A stretch of DNA of 64,000 nucleotides from SG8-41 sp963699525 (lineage in GTDB: Bacteria; Pseudomonadota; Gammaproteobacteria; Burkholderiales; SG8-41). The notes beneath the pieces were generated by a model that worked only from the letters and a program-made list of their open reading frames with translations, was not told the origin of the DNA and ran no database searches. The stretch covers positions 1-64,000 of the forward strand of contig CAVOUI010000005.1 of NCBI GenBank assembly GCA_963699525.1. Reading direction: 5' to 3'. A program made the position numbers and the translations under genes. This document shows positions 37,330 through 45,203 of the stretch, one piece after another (position 1 is the first letter of the stretch; each line of letters opens with the position of its first letter).

Positions 37330-38346
37330 ATGAGCGGCATGCGACTCTTGCCCGACAGGAAAGTGGTGCCGATCCGGCGGCGGGCGAAGCACGCGCGGCA
37401 CGCGCCGTGGCAGGCTGCCGTCGACCGCCTCGAGGCGCGCGTGGCGGAGCTCGAGCGCGGCATGAACGCGCTCGACCGGCGCATGACCGCGCTCGGCAAG
37501 AACGGGCGCATGCAGGTCGCCGTCGGGATGTCCGTTTTCATTCATGCCCTCATCATTTTCGGGGTGAGCTTCAAGCTGCCGGACCTCTCCAGGCTCGGCG
37601 CGCAGGCTCCGCTCGAAGTGACGCTGGTCAATGCCCGGACCGAGGCGAGGCCGCAGAAGCCCGATGCCCTCGCCCAGGCCAACCTCGACGGCGGCGGCAA
37701 TACCGACGCGAAACGCCGCGCGCGAAGCCCGCTGCCGGTGCCCATCGAGGATAAGCAGGGGGCGAAGCTCTCGGCGGCGCAGAAACGCGTGGAGCAGCTC
37801 GAGCGCAAGGCGAAGCAGCTCATGACCCAGGCCGGGTCGAAGACGACGGTTGCGCCCCGGCTCGAGGCTCAGAAGCCGCAGGAAGAGCCGCAGCTCGCTC
37901 CGAGCGCGTCCGAGATCATGAGCCGCGGCATGGAGATCGCCCGGCTCGAGGCGCAGATCGCGCGCGAGTGGGAGAACTATCAGCAGCGGCCGCGCCGGCG
38001 CTTCATCGGCGCGCGCGCTCAGGAATTCCGCTTCGCGGCCTATATCGAGAACTGGCGCGCCAAGGTCGAGCGGATCGGCGAGCTCAACTACCCGCAGGCC
38101 GCGCGCGACCAGCGGATCTACGGCACCCTGGTGGTGACGGTGTCGATCAAGTCCGACGGCTCGCTCGACGGGGTGGAGATCAACCGCCCGTCCGGGCAGC
38201 GGATACTCGACGCGGCGGCGCTGCGCATCGTGCAGCTCGCCGCGCCCTTCGCGCCGTTCCCGCCGGACATCGCCAAGGACACGGACATCCTCAGCATCAC
38301 GCGTACCTGGATCTTTACCCGCTCCGACCAGCTCGTAACCGAGTAA
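37330..38346 (+). CDS. tonB: TonB-family energy transducer
   Basis: This 338-residue protein has a basic cytoplasmic N-terminus, one membrane helix (about residues 58-78, MSVFIHALIIFGVSF), a long periplasmic linker with a Lys/Glu coiled coil, and a TonB C-terminal domain (YPQAARDQRIYGTLVVTVSI, then DAAALRIVQLAAPFAPFP). TonB passes proton-motive force to outer-membrane receptors. exbB and exbD are not in the window. The gap upstream (37260-37329) is AT-rich and probably holds its promoter. mtgA follows after 14 bp. Confidence 0.88.
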   Translation: MSGMRLLPDRKVVPIRRRAKHARHAPWQAAVDRLEARVAELERGMNALDRRMTALGKNGRMQVAVGMSVFIHALIIFGVSFKLPDLSRLGAQAPLEVTLVNARTEARPQKPDALAQANLDGGGNTDAKRRARSPLPVPIEDKQGAKLSAAQKRVEQLERKAKQLMTQAGSKTTVAPRLEAQKPQEEPQLAPSASEIMSRGMEIARLEAQIAREWENYQQRPRRRFIGARAQEFRFAAYIENWRAKVERIGELNYPQAARDQRIYGTLVVTVSIKSDGSLDGVEINRPSGQRILDAAALRIVQLAAPFAPFPPDIAKDTDILSITRTWIFTRSDQLVTE

Positions 38347-38360
38347 CAGGACCTCCGGTC

Positions 38361-39057
38361 ATGCGCCGCCTGCTGCGGTGGACGTGGCGGATCCTCCTGC
38401 TGGCGCTCGCCGCGCTGGTCGCGCTGCAGTTCTGGTTTCTCGTGCACATCTGGCATTGGGCGAGCCATAACCCGGAGAGCACGGCTTTCATGCGGGAGCG
38501 GCTCTCGATCATCCGCGAGGATGAGCCGCGGGCGCGGCTCGCGCACCGCTGGGTCCCCTACTCGCGCATCTCGCTCTCCCTCAAGCAGGCAGTGATCGCC
38601 GCCGAGGACGCCAACTTCATGACCCATGGGGGCTTCGACTGGGAGGCGATGCGGAAGGCGCTACGAGCGCAATGTGAAGGAGGGCGAGATCGTTCTGGGC
38701 GCCTCGACGATCAGCCAGCAGCTCGCCAAGAACCTGTTTCTCCCTCCCTCCCGCGCCTGGTGGCGCAAGGCGCAGGAGGCCGCGATCACGGTGATGCTCG
38801 AGACGCTCCTCACCAAGCGCCGCATCCTCGAGATCTATCTCAACGTGGCGGAGTGGGGCGACGGGGTGTACGGCGCGGAGGCCGCCGCCCGCTACCACTA
38901 TGGCGTGCCGGCAGCGGCGCTCACGCCCGAGCAGGCGGCGCGGCTCGCCGCCATGCTGCCGAGCCCGCGCAGCTACACCCCGCGCAGCGACACGCTCTAC
39001 CTGCGGAGCCGCACAGCGGACATCCTTTCGCACATGCACCTCGCGCGCGTTCCCTGA
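38361..39057 (+). CDS. mtgA: Monofunctional peptidoglycan glycosyltransferase MtgA, frameshifted
   Basis: MtgA polymerises lipid II into glycan strands. The N-terminal part (membrane anchor, then AVIAAEDANFMTHGGFDWEAMRKAL with the catalytic Glu) and the C-terminal part (YERNVKEGEIVLGASTISQQ, then LAKNLFLPPSRAWWRK and ILEIYLNVAEWGDGVYGAEAA) are in different frames. The shift is at 38661-38664: removing one base from CTACGAG gives ALERNVKEGE, as in homologues. Joined length is about 231 residues, normal. A sequencing error is likely. Confidence 0.88.
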
Positions 39058-39110
39058 GAGATCCTCAGGTAGAATGGCCCGCTTCCGACCAACGACCGGA
39101 GCATCCAGAC

Positions 39111-39662
39111 ATGCAAAGAAGGCAATTCCTCGCGGGCGTGGGCGCGCTGGGCCTGTCCGGCCTGCTCGGGGCCCAGGACAAGGGCGCCGAGCTGCGCGGG
39201 CCCGACGTCATCTTCGTGCCGACTCCGAGCGACATCGTGGACACGATGCTCAAGATGGCGGGAGTCACCAAGAAGGACACGGTCTACGACCTCGGTTGCG
39301 GCGACGGCCGGATCGTCATCACCGCCGCCCAGCGCTACGGCGCGCGCGGTGTCGGCATCGACATCGACCCCGAACGGGTGGCCGAAGCGACGGAGAACGT
39401 GAAGAAGGCGGGAGTTGCGGACCGGGTGAAGATCATCCGCGGCGACCTGTTCGAGGCCGACATCAGCGCGGCGACGGTGGTCACGCTCTACCTGCTCACC
39501 GACCTCAACCTGAAGCTGCGGCCGAAGCTCCTGCGCGACCTCAAGCCCGGCACCCGCGTCGTCTCGCACGCGTTCTCCATGGGCGACTGGAAGCCCGAGC
39601 GCACGGCCGAGATCTCGGGCACGACGGTCTATCTCTGGCGCATTCCCCCGCGCCAGGGATGA
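39111..39662 (+). CDS. Class I SAM-dependent methyltransferase with Tat-like signal
   Basis: This is a 183-residue protein. It starts MQRRQFLAGVGALGLSGLLG, a Tat-like leader (RRQFL plus hydrophobic core), then IFVPTPSDIVDTMLKMAGV, the SAM loop VYDLGCGDGRIVI, and GVGIDIDPERVAEA. It matches a family of short methyltransferases whose substrate is unknown. An exported SAM enzyme is unexpected because the cofactor is cytoplasmic; the leader could instead be a membrane anchor facing inward. ATG at 39111, 54 bp after mtgA. Confidence 0.8.
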   Translation: MQRRQFLAGVGALGLSGLLGAQDKGAELRGPDVIFVPTPSDIVDTMLKMAGVTKKDTVYDLGCGDGRIVITAAQRYGARGVGIDIDPERVAEATENVKKAGVADRVKIIRGDLFEADISAATVVTLYLLTDLNLKLRPKLLRDLKPGTRVVSHAFSMGDWKPERTAEISGTTVYLWRIPPRQG

Positions 39663-39705
39663 CGGCTCGTCGGCGCGGTGGGTGGCGGCGCGGTGCGCGC
39701 GTCTC

Positions 39706-39734
39706 TTGACCCGGTCTTGAGGCCGGAATAATCT
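39706..39734 (+). promoter_or_regulatory. Sigma-70 promoter of the first molybdenum-hydroxylase/sox cluster
   Basis: TTGACC (39706-39711), 17-bp spacer, TAATCT (39729-39734). The spacer ends GGAA. The promoter at 44584-44612 has the same -35 box, spacer length and GGAATA junction. The leader to the ATG is about 90 nt with a strong AAGGAGGAG ribosome-binding site. Confidence 0.75.
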
Positions 39735-39830
39735 CTTCGAAAGCACAATTCCAGGACAGCCGCGGCTCACTCGCCGCCGGCCGGGAAGCCCGAGGGGGAA
39801 TTCAGCAGCGATCCACAAGGAGGAGCAAGC

Positions 39831-40280
39831 ATGGTCAAGCTCATCATCAACGGCAGGTCCCATCAGGTCGACGTCGAGCCCGACACGCCTCTGCTTTGGG
39901 TCATTCGCGAGCAGGTCGGATTGACTGGGACGAAGTACGGTTGCGGCATCGCGCAGTGCGGTGCCTGTACCGTCCACGTGGACGGCGCCGCTGTGCGCTC
40001 GTGCGCGTTGCCCGTCAGCGCGGCCGCCGGCAAGCGCGTGACCACGATCGAAGGGCTTGCCTCTGGCAAGGCCCTGCACAAGGTGCAGAAGGCCTGGCTC
40101 GATCACGAGGTGCCGCAGTGCGGATATTGCCAGGCTGGCATGATCATGGCGGTTGCCGCGCTGCTCGCCGAAAAGCCCAAGCCGACGGACGCCGATATCA
40201 ATGCGACCATTACCAATATCTGCCGCTGCGGCACTTTCCAGCAGGTGCGCGAAGCGATCCACGCTGCAGCCAAGGCGTAG
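39831..40280 (+). CDS. Molybdenum hydroxylase small subunit, [2Fe-2S] (isoquinoline 1-oxidoreductase alpha-like), copy 1
   Basis: This 149-residue iron-sulfur subunit belongs to the xanthine oxidase family. Plant-type cluster ligands are Cys38, Cys43, Cys46 and Cys58 (YGCGIAQCGACTVHVDG...SC); the second, four-helix cluster has Cys97, Cys100, Cys131 and Cys133 (PQCGYCQAGMI...CRCGTF). It carries electrons from the molybdenum subunit. No signal peptide, so export as a complex with the Tat-bearing large subunit is likely. About 70% or more of residues match the second copy at 44754 by eye. First gene of its operon. Confidence 0.94.
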   Translation: MVKLIINGRSHQVDVEPDTPLLWVIREQVGLTGTKYGCGIAQCGACTVHVDGAAVRSCALPVSAAAGKRVTTIEGLASGKALHKVQKAWLDHEVPQCGYCQAGMIMAVAALLAEKPKPTDADINATITNICRCGTFQQVREAIHAAAKA

Positions 40281-40290
40281 GGAGAAAGCC

Positions 40291-42481
40291 ATGACAATCA
40301 CGCCAAGATTGACCCGCCGCTCCTTCATCGTCGGCACCGCTGCGGTCGGCGGAGGCCTCGCGCTCGGCCTGCGGCTGCCGTTCGGCCCCGAGGTCGTGCG
40401 CGCCCAGGACGGCTCGCCCGAAATCAACGCTTGGGTCGTGATCCGGCCCGACGACACGGTCGTCATCCGCGTCGCGCGCTCGGAAATGGGCCAGGGGACG
40501 ATCACCGGCCTCGCGCAGCTCGTCGCCGAGGAACTGGAGTGCAACTGGTCCAAGGTGGTCTACGAGTACCCGACCCCCGGCCAGAACGTTCGGCGCAAGC
40601 GCGTGTGGGGCGATTTCTCGACCGGCGGCAGCCGCGGCATCCGCACATCGCACGATTACGTGCGGATGGGTGGGGCGACCGCGCGCGTAATGCTGATCCA
40701 GGCGGCAGCCAACCAATGGAAGGTTCCCGCGTCCGAATGCAGCGTGGCGAACAGCGTCATCACGCACAAGCCCTCGGGGCGCACCACGACCTACGGCAAG
40801 GTGGCGGAAGCGGCGGCAAAGCTGACGCCGCCCAAGGACGTGAAGCTCAAGGACCCGAAGGACTGGAAGCTTGCCGGCAAGCCGGTGAAGCGGCTCGACA
40901 CGATCGACAAGCTGACCGGCAAGCAGGTCTACGGCTTCGACCTGAAGCTCCCCGGGATGCTCAACGCCGCGATCATCGAGTGCCCGGTCTTCGGCGGCAA
41001 GGTGAAGAGCTTCGATGCCGCCAAGGCGTACGCCAAGAAGGGCGTGAAGAGGGTGGTGCAAGTGGGCGATACGGCCGTCGCGGTGGTCGCCGACACCTGG
41101 TGGCACGCCAAGACCGCGCTCGACGCGCTGCCCATCGTCTGGGACGAAGGCGAGAACGCCAAGGTGTCGAGCGAGTCCATCGCCGCCATCCTGAAGGCCG
41201 GTCTCGACGCCGAGCAGGCTTTCGTCGGCAACCAGAACGGCGACGCGAAAGCCGCGCTCGCCGGCGCGGCGAAGCAGATCGAGGCGGTCTATTCCTATCC
41301 GTATCAGAACCACGTCTGCATGGAGCCGATGAACGCGACCGCGCGCTACACGCCCGAGAAGTGCGAGGTGTGGGTGCCGACGCAGAACGGCGAAGTCGTC
41401 GTTCGCGGCGACTGCTGGCGGCCTCCGGGCTTCCCGGCCGACAAGTGCGAGGTCTACAAGATCAACCTCGGCGGCGGCTTCGGACGGCGCGGCGCGTTCC
41501 AGGACTACGTGACGCAGGCCGTGCGGATCGCCAAGGAGATGCCCGGCACACCGGTGAAGCTGCTGTGGTCGCGCGAGGAGGACATGCGGCAGGGCCGCTT
41601 CCACCCGGTGATGCAGTGCAAGCTCACCGGCGGGCTCGACGCGAGCGGCAACCTGACCGGGCTGCACATGAGGCTCTCCGGCCAGTCGATCCTCGCTAGC
41701 CGTGCGCCCGGCGATCGTGGAAAAGGAGAAGGGGCGCGATCCCCTTTCGTTCCAGGGCGTGGCGAGCTCCGGCGAGCACGCGTTCGGCTACACCATCCCG
41801 AACCTGCTGATCGACCACGCGATGCGCAACCCGCACGTGCCGCCGGGGTTCTGGCGGGGCGTGAACATCAACCAGAACGCCATCTTCATGGAATGCTTCA
41901 TGGACGAGCTGGCGGAAGCCGCGGGGCAGGATCCCCTCGAGTTCCGGCGCAAGCTGATGGCGAAATACCCGCGCAACCTCGGAGTGCTGAACGCGGTGGC
42001 CGAGCGGATCGGCTGGGGCAAGCCGGCCCCCAAGGGAATCTATCGGGGGCTCGCGCAGATGAAGGCGTTCAACAGCTACGTGGCGGCGGCGGCCGAGATC
42101 TCGGTCGAAGGCGGCAACAAGATCAAGGTCCACCGCATCGTCGGCGCCACCGATTGCGGCTACGCCGTCAACCCGGCACAGATCGACCGCCAGGTCGCCG
42201 GCTCGTTCGTCTACGGGCTTTCCGCGCTGTTCTGGCAGGAGTGCACGGTCAAGAACGGGCGCATCGAGCAGGAGAATTTCAACACCTACGACTCGATGCG
42301 CATCCGCCACATGCCCAAGGTCGAGTCGATCATCATGCCGACTGGAGGCGAGGTCTGGGGCGGCGTCGGCGAGCCCACGATCTGCGTCGCGGCGCCGGCG
42401 GTGCTGAACGCGTTCTCCCGCGCGACGGGCCGCCGCCTCCGCACGGTGCCGCTGAAGAACCACGGAATCGAGCTGGTCTAG
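40291..42481 (+). CDS. Molybdenum hydroxylase large subunit (isoquinoline 1-oxidoreductase beta-like), copy 1, frameshifted
   Basis: This aldehyde/xanthine oxidase-type catalytic subunit has a Tat signal (LTRRSFIVGTAAVGGG). Mo-cofactor blocks include RSEMGQGTITGLAQLVAEEL, NLGGGFGRRGAFQDYVTQA and the catalytic Glu in GGVGEPTICVAAPAV. The frame breaks at about 41698-41701: the part ending LSGQSILAS and the part starting VRPAIVEKEKGRDPLSFQG differ by one base (an extra C in GCTAGCCGTG). Joined length is about 730 residues, like copy 2. It lies 10 bp after the small subunit, with soxX following within 5 bp. Substrate unknown. Confidence 0.9.
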
Positions 42482-42485
42482 GCGG

Positions 42486-42950
42486 TTGGGGCGTGCTCGC
42501 GCGACGCTGACGGCGGCGCTGGCCGCCGTGCTTGCCGCGGCCCCTTCCGGGCCCGCATCAGGGCAGGGGGCCGCGAGCTCCTACGCGGTGGTCGGCGACG
42601 CAATACCCGCTTCGCTCACCGGAGCGGCGGGCGACGCGGGCCGCGGACGGAGCATCGTCCTCAACCGTTTCGTTGGCCTGTGCCTGCTCTGCCACAGCGG
42701 GCCGTTTCCCGAAGAACGCTTTCAGGGGACGATCGCGCCGGACCTCAAAGGGGTGGGTGCGCGGTTATCGGAAGGGCAGATCAGGCTTAAAATTGTCGAT
42801 CCGGGCCGGATCAATCCGGCGACCATCATGCCTGCGTATTTGCGGACCGAGGGCCTGGTGCGGGTCGCGCCCGCGTTTCAGGGCAAGACCGTGCTGACCG
42901 CGGAACAGATCGAGGACGTTGTCGCCTTCCTCGCCACCCTGCGCGAATGA
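42486..42950 (+). CDS. soxX: SoxX, c-type cytochrome of thiosulfate oxidation
   Basis: This 154-residue monohaem cytochrome has a signal peptide and haem motif CLLCH (Cys66, Cys69, His70). The downstream TIMPAYLRTEG supplies the Met ligand and is SoxX-like. With SoxA it forms the cytochrome that couples a sulfur substrate to SoxY. The start appears to be TTG at 42486, 4 bp after the hydroxylase stop; no other in-frame start gives the signal peptide. Its TGA overlaps the soxY ATG (ATGA). Confidence 0.9.
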   Translation: MGRARATLTAALAAVLAAAPSGPASGQGAASSYAVVGDAIPASLTGAAGDAGRGRSIVLNRFVGLCLLCHSGPFPEERFQGTIAPDLKGVGARLSEGQIRLKIVDPGRINPATIMPAYLRTEGLVRVAPAFQGKTVLTAEQIEDVVAFLATLRE

Positions 42951-43411
42951 CATCACGTCGTGATTTCCTGATCGCGGCCTCCGGCGCAGCCGGCGGCATC
43001 GGCCTCGCGCCCGCGTCGCGGCATGCGCTGGCGACGCCCGCGGCGATGCAGGAGGCCATCCGTAAGGTGACAGGAGGAGCGCCGGTGCGCAACGGGAGGG
43101 TGAAGCTCGACGTGCCGCCGCTGATCGACAACGGCAACGCCGTGCCCCTGTCGGTGGCGGTCGAGAGCCCGATGACCCCCTCCGATTTCGTGAAGGCGAT
43201 CCACGTCGTCACCGAGAGAAACCCGCTGCCGAACGTGTTGAGTGTCTATCTCGGACCGCGGTCCGGGCGCGCGCGCTTTGCGACCCGCGTGCGACTCGCC
43301 GACACGCAGACGGTGCTCGCGATCGCGCAATTCTCCGACGGGTCGTTCTGGTCCGACAGCGTGCACGTTGTCGTCACCCTTTCGGCCTGCCTCGAAGAGG
43401 GGTTGATCTAG
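42947..43411 (+). CDS. soxY: SoxY, sulfur carrier subunit with non-canonical C-terminus
   Basis: This 154-residue protein has a Tat signal (SRRDFLIAASGAAGG). The SoxY fold is seen in AVPLSVAVESPMTPSDFVKA and IHVVTERNPLPNVLSVYLGP. Canonical SoxY ends in a GGCGG swinging arm whose Cys carries the sulfur intermediate. Here the tail is TLSACLEEGLI: Cys148 is at the right place after the last strand, but the glycines are missing and six residues follow it. It overlaps soxX by 4 bp and abuts soxZ. Confidence 0.88.
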   Translation: MTSRRDFLIAASGAAGGIGLAPASRHALATPAAMQEAIRKVTGGAPVRNGRVKLDVPPLIDNGNAVPLSVAVESPMTPSDFVKAIHVVTERNPLPNVLSVYLGPRSGRARFATRVRLADTQTVLAIAQFSDGSFWSDSVHVVVTLSACLEEGLI

Positions 43412-43732
43412 ATGGCGCGCGCGGTCGTCAACGTGCCGGCAAAGGTCAAGCGCGGCGAGATCATCGAGATCAAGACGCTGATCCAGCACGTGATGGAAAC
43501 AGGGTTTCGCCGCACCCAGCTCGGCGAAGTGATACCGCGCGACATCATCAGGCAGTTCGTCTGCACCTACAACGGCGCGGAGATCTTCCGTGCCGAGCTT
43601 CATCCCGCGGTCTCCGCGAATCCCCTGCTCGCCTTCAGCACGGTCGCGACCGAGAGCGGGACGATCGCGTTCACGTGGACCGGCGACAAGGGCTTTTCAG
43701 TGACCGAATCGGCCAAGATCACGGTCGTGTGA
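43412..43732 (+). CDS. soxZ: SoxZ, sulfur carrier partner subunit
   Basis: This 106-residue immunoglobulin-like partner of SoxY is cytosolic by sequence (no signal) and normally exported bound to SoxY. Typical blocks: KVKRGEIIEIKTLIQHVMETG, FVCTYNGAEIFRAELHPAVSANP and FTWTGDKGFSVTESAKITV. Its ATG follows the soxY TAG with no gap; its TGA overlaps the soxA GTG. Confidence 0.94.
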   Translation: MARAVVNVPAKVKRGEIIEIKTLIQHVMETGFRRTQLGEVIPRDIIRQFVCTYNGAEIFRAELHPAVSANPLLAFSTVATESGTIAFTWTGDKGFSVTESAKITVV

Positions 43733-44529
43733 GCGTCCGTCGCGGCGGTTGGCCGCTTCCCGCGCTGGCGACGGCCTGTGTCTTGCTCGGTACCGGCTGG
43801 GGCGTCCCCGCGGCCCAGATTCCGGCTGGCGAGCGCCGCTCCGGCTACGAGTTCATGAGCCGCGAGACGCGCGCGATGCAGGACGACGACGCCACCAACC
43901 CGGGGATGCTCTGGGTCCTCGATGGCGAGACGCTGTGGAACCGCAAGGAGGGCGCCGCCGCGCGCGCATGCGCCGACTGCCACGGCGACGCGCGCGAGAG
44001 CATGAAAGGCGTTGCAGCACGGCATCCCGCCTGGGACGCGGCGACCGGAAGGCCGGTGAACCTCGAGCAGCGCATTAATGCCTGCCGCTCCGGCCGGCAG
44101 CAAGCGGCCCCGCTCGCGTACGAGAGCCGGGACCTGCTCGCCCTCACCGCCTACGTCGCGCGGCAGTCGCGCGGAATGCCCGTTGACATTGTGATCGACT
44201 CGCGCACGAAACCGTTCCTCGATGCCGGGCGCACCGCATTCACACGCCGCCAGGGCCAGCTCAACCTCGCGTGCACGCAGTGCCATGACGGCCATTGGGG
44301 AGAGAAGCTGGCCGGAATCGCAATTCCGCAGGCGCATCCGACCGGCTATCCCATCTACCGGCTCGAATGGCAGAGCCTCGGGTCGCTTCAGCGCCGGCTG
44401 CGCAACTGCATGATCGGGATGCGCGCGGAGCCCTATGCCTACGGCGCGCCTGAATTCGTCGATCTCGAGCTCTACCTGATGTGGCGCGCGCGCGGGATGG
44501 CGCTCGAAGCGCCGGCCGTGCGGCCCTGA
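43729..44529 (+). CDS. soxA: SoxA, dihaem c-type cytochrome
   Basis: This 266-residue SoxA has two haem motifs, CADCH (Cys81-His85) and CTQCHDGHW (Cys182-His186), and the catalytic persulfide Cys227 in RNCMIGMRAEPY. All SoxA key residues are therefore present. SoxXA links thiosulfate or a related sulfur group to the SoxY cysteine. Starts GTG at 43729, overlapping soxZ (GTGA). Signal peptide at the N-terminus (LPALATACVLLGTGWGVPAA). It ends the soxXYZA run; soxB and soxCD are not in the window. Confidence 0.93.
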   Translation: MSVRRGGWPLPALATACVLLGTGWGVPAAQIPAGERRSGYEFMSRETRAMQDDDATNPGMLWVLDGETLWNRKEGAAARACADCHGDARESMKGVAARHPAWDAATGRPVNLEQRINACRSGRQQAAPLAYESRDLLALTAYVARQSRGMPVDIVIDSRTKPFLDAGRTAFTRRQGQLNLACTQCHDGHWGEKLAGIAIPQAHPTGYPIYRLEWQSLGSLQRRLRNCMIGMRAEPYAYGAPEFVDLELYLMWRARGMALEAPAVRP

Positions 44530-44583
44530 GCGCCCATCAATTCATTCATCTGTTGGACTCGTGGCGAAGGCGTTGCGCGGTTC

Positions 44584-44612
44584 TTGACCTGACGAAAGGG
44601 TGGGAATAGTCT
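44584..44612 (+). promoter_or_regulatory. Sigma-70 promoter of the second molybdenum-hydroxylase pair
   Basis: TTGACC (44584-44589), 17-bp spacer ending GGAA, TAGTCT (44607-44612), nearly the same as the promoter at 39706. The leader to the next ATG is about 135 nt and ends in a GGAGGAG ribosome-binding site. The 224-bp gap between soxA and the next gene holds nothing else I can identify. Confidence 0.7.
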
Positions 44613-44753
44613 TTCGCGCACCAGCGATTCCATACTTGCCGCCGCCGCGGTCCCGCCGGGAGAACAACCAGGGGAAAGGGATCACCAACGCGCGGCGGAC
44701 GCCCCCGCAATCTGGCGCGCGGGAACGCCGATCAACCTGCAGGAGGAGAAATC

Positions 44754-45200
44754 ATGCTGATCAACGTCAACTCAAGGTCCTACGATGTGGAGATCGAGCC
44801 GGACACGCCCCTGCTGTGGGTGCTGCGCGAGAGCATCGGGCTCACCGGAACCAAGTACGGCTGCGGAATCGCCCAATGCGGGGCGTGCACCGTCCATCTC
44901 GATGGCGAGCCGGTTCGTTCCTGTTCGCTGCCGCTGTCGGCGGTCGGGAATCGGCGCGTCGTGACCATCGAGGGTCTCTCGCCGGACAGCTCGCATCCCG
45001 TGCAGAAGGCGTGGGCCGCGCTCGACGTTCCGCAGTGCGGCTATTGCCAGTCGGGGCAGATCATGGCCGCCGCGGCGCTGCTGAGCAGGAATCCCAAGCC
45101 GGCAGACCGCGACATCGATGAGGCGATGACCAACATCTGCCGCTGCGGCACGTATCAGCGCATCCTCGCGGCGATCCAGCGCGCGTCGAGGGAGGCCTAA
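44754..45200 (+). CDS. Molybdenum hydroxylase small subunit, [2Fe-2S], copy 2
   Basis: This is a 148-residue paralogue of the protein at 39831, same cluster spacing: YGCGIAQCGACTVHLDG for the plant-type cluster and PQCGYCQSGQIM...CRCGTY for the second. No signal peptide. It precedes its large subunit by 3 bp. The close likeness to copy 1, including DTPLLWVLRESIGLTGTKYG, points to an in-cluster duplication of the pair. Confidence 0.94.
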   Translation: MLINVNSRSYDVEIEPDTPLLWVLRESIGLTGTKYGCGIAQCGACTVHLDGEPVRSCSLPLSAVGNRRVVTIEGLSPDSSHPVQKAWAALDVPQCGYCQSGQIMAAAALLSRNPKPADRDIDEAMTNICRCGTYQRILAAIQRASREA

Positions 45201-45203
45201 ACC

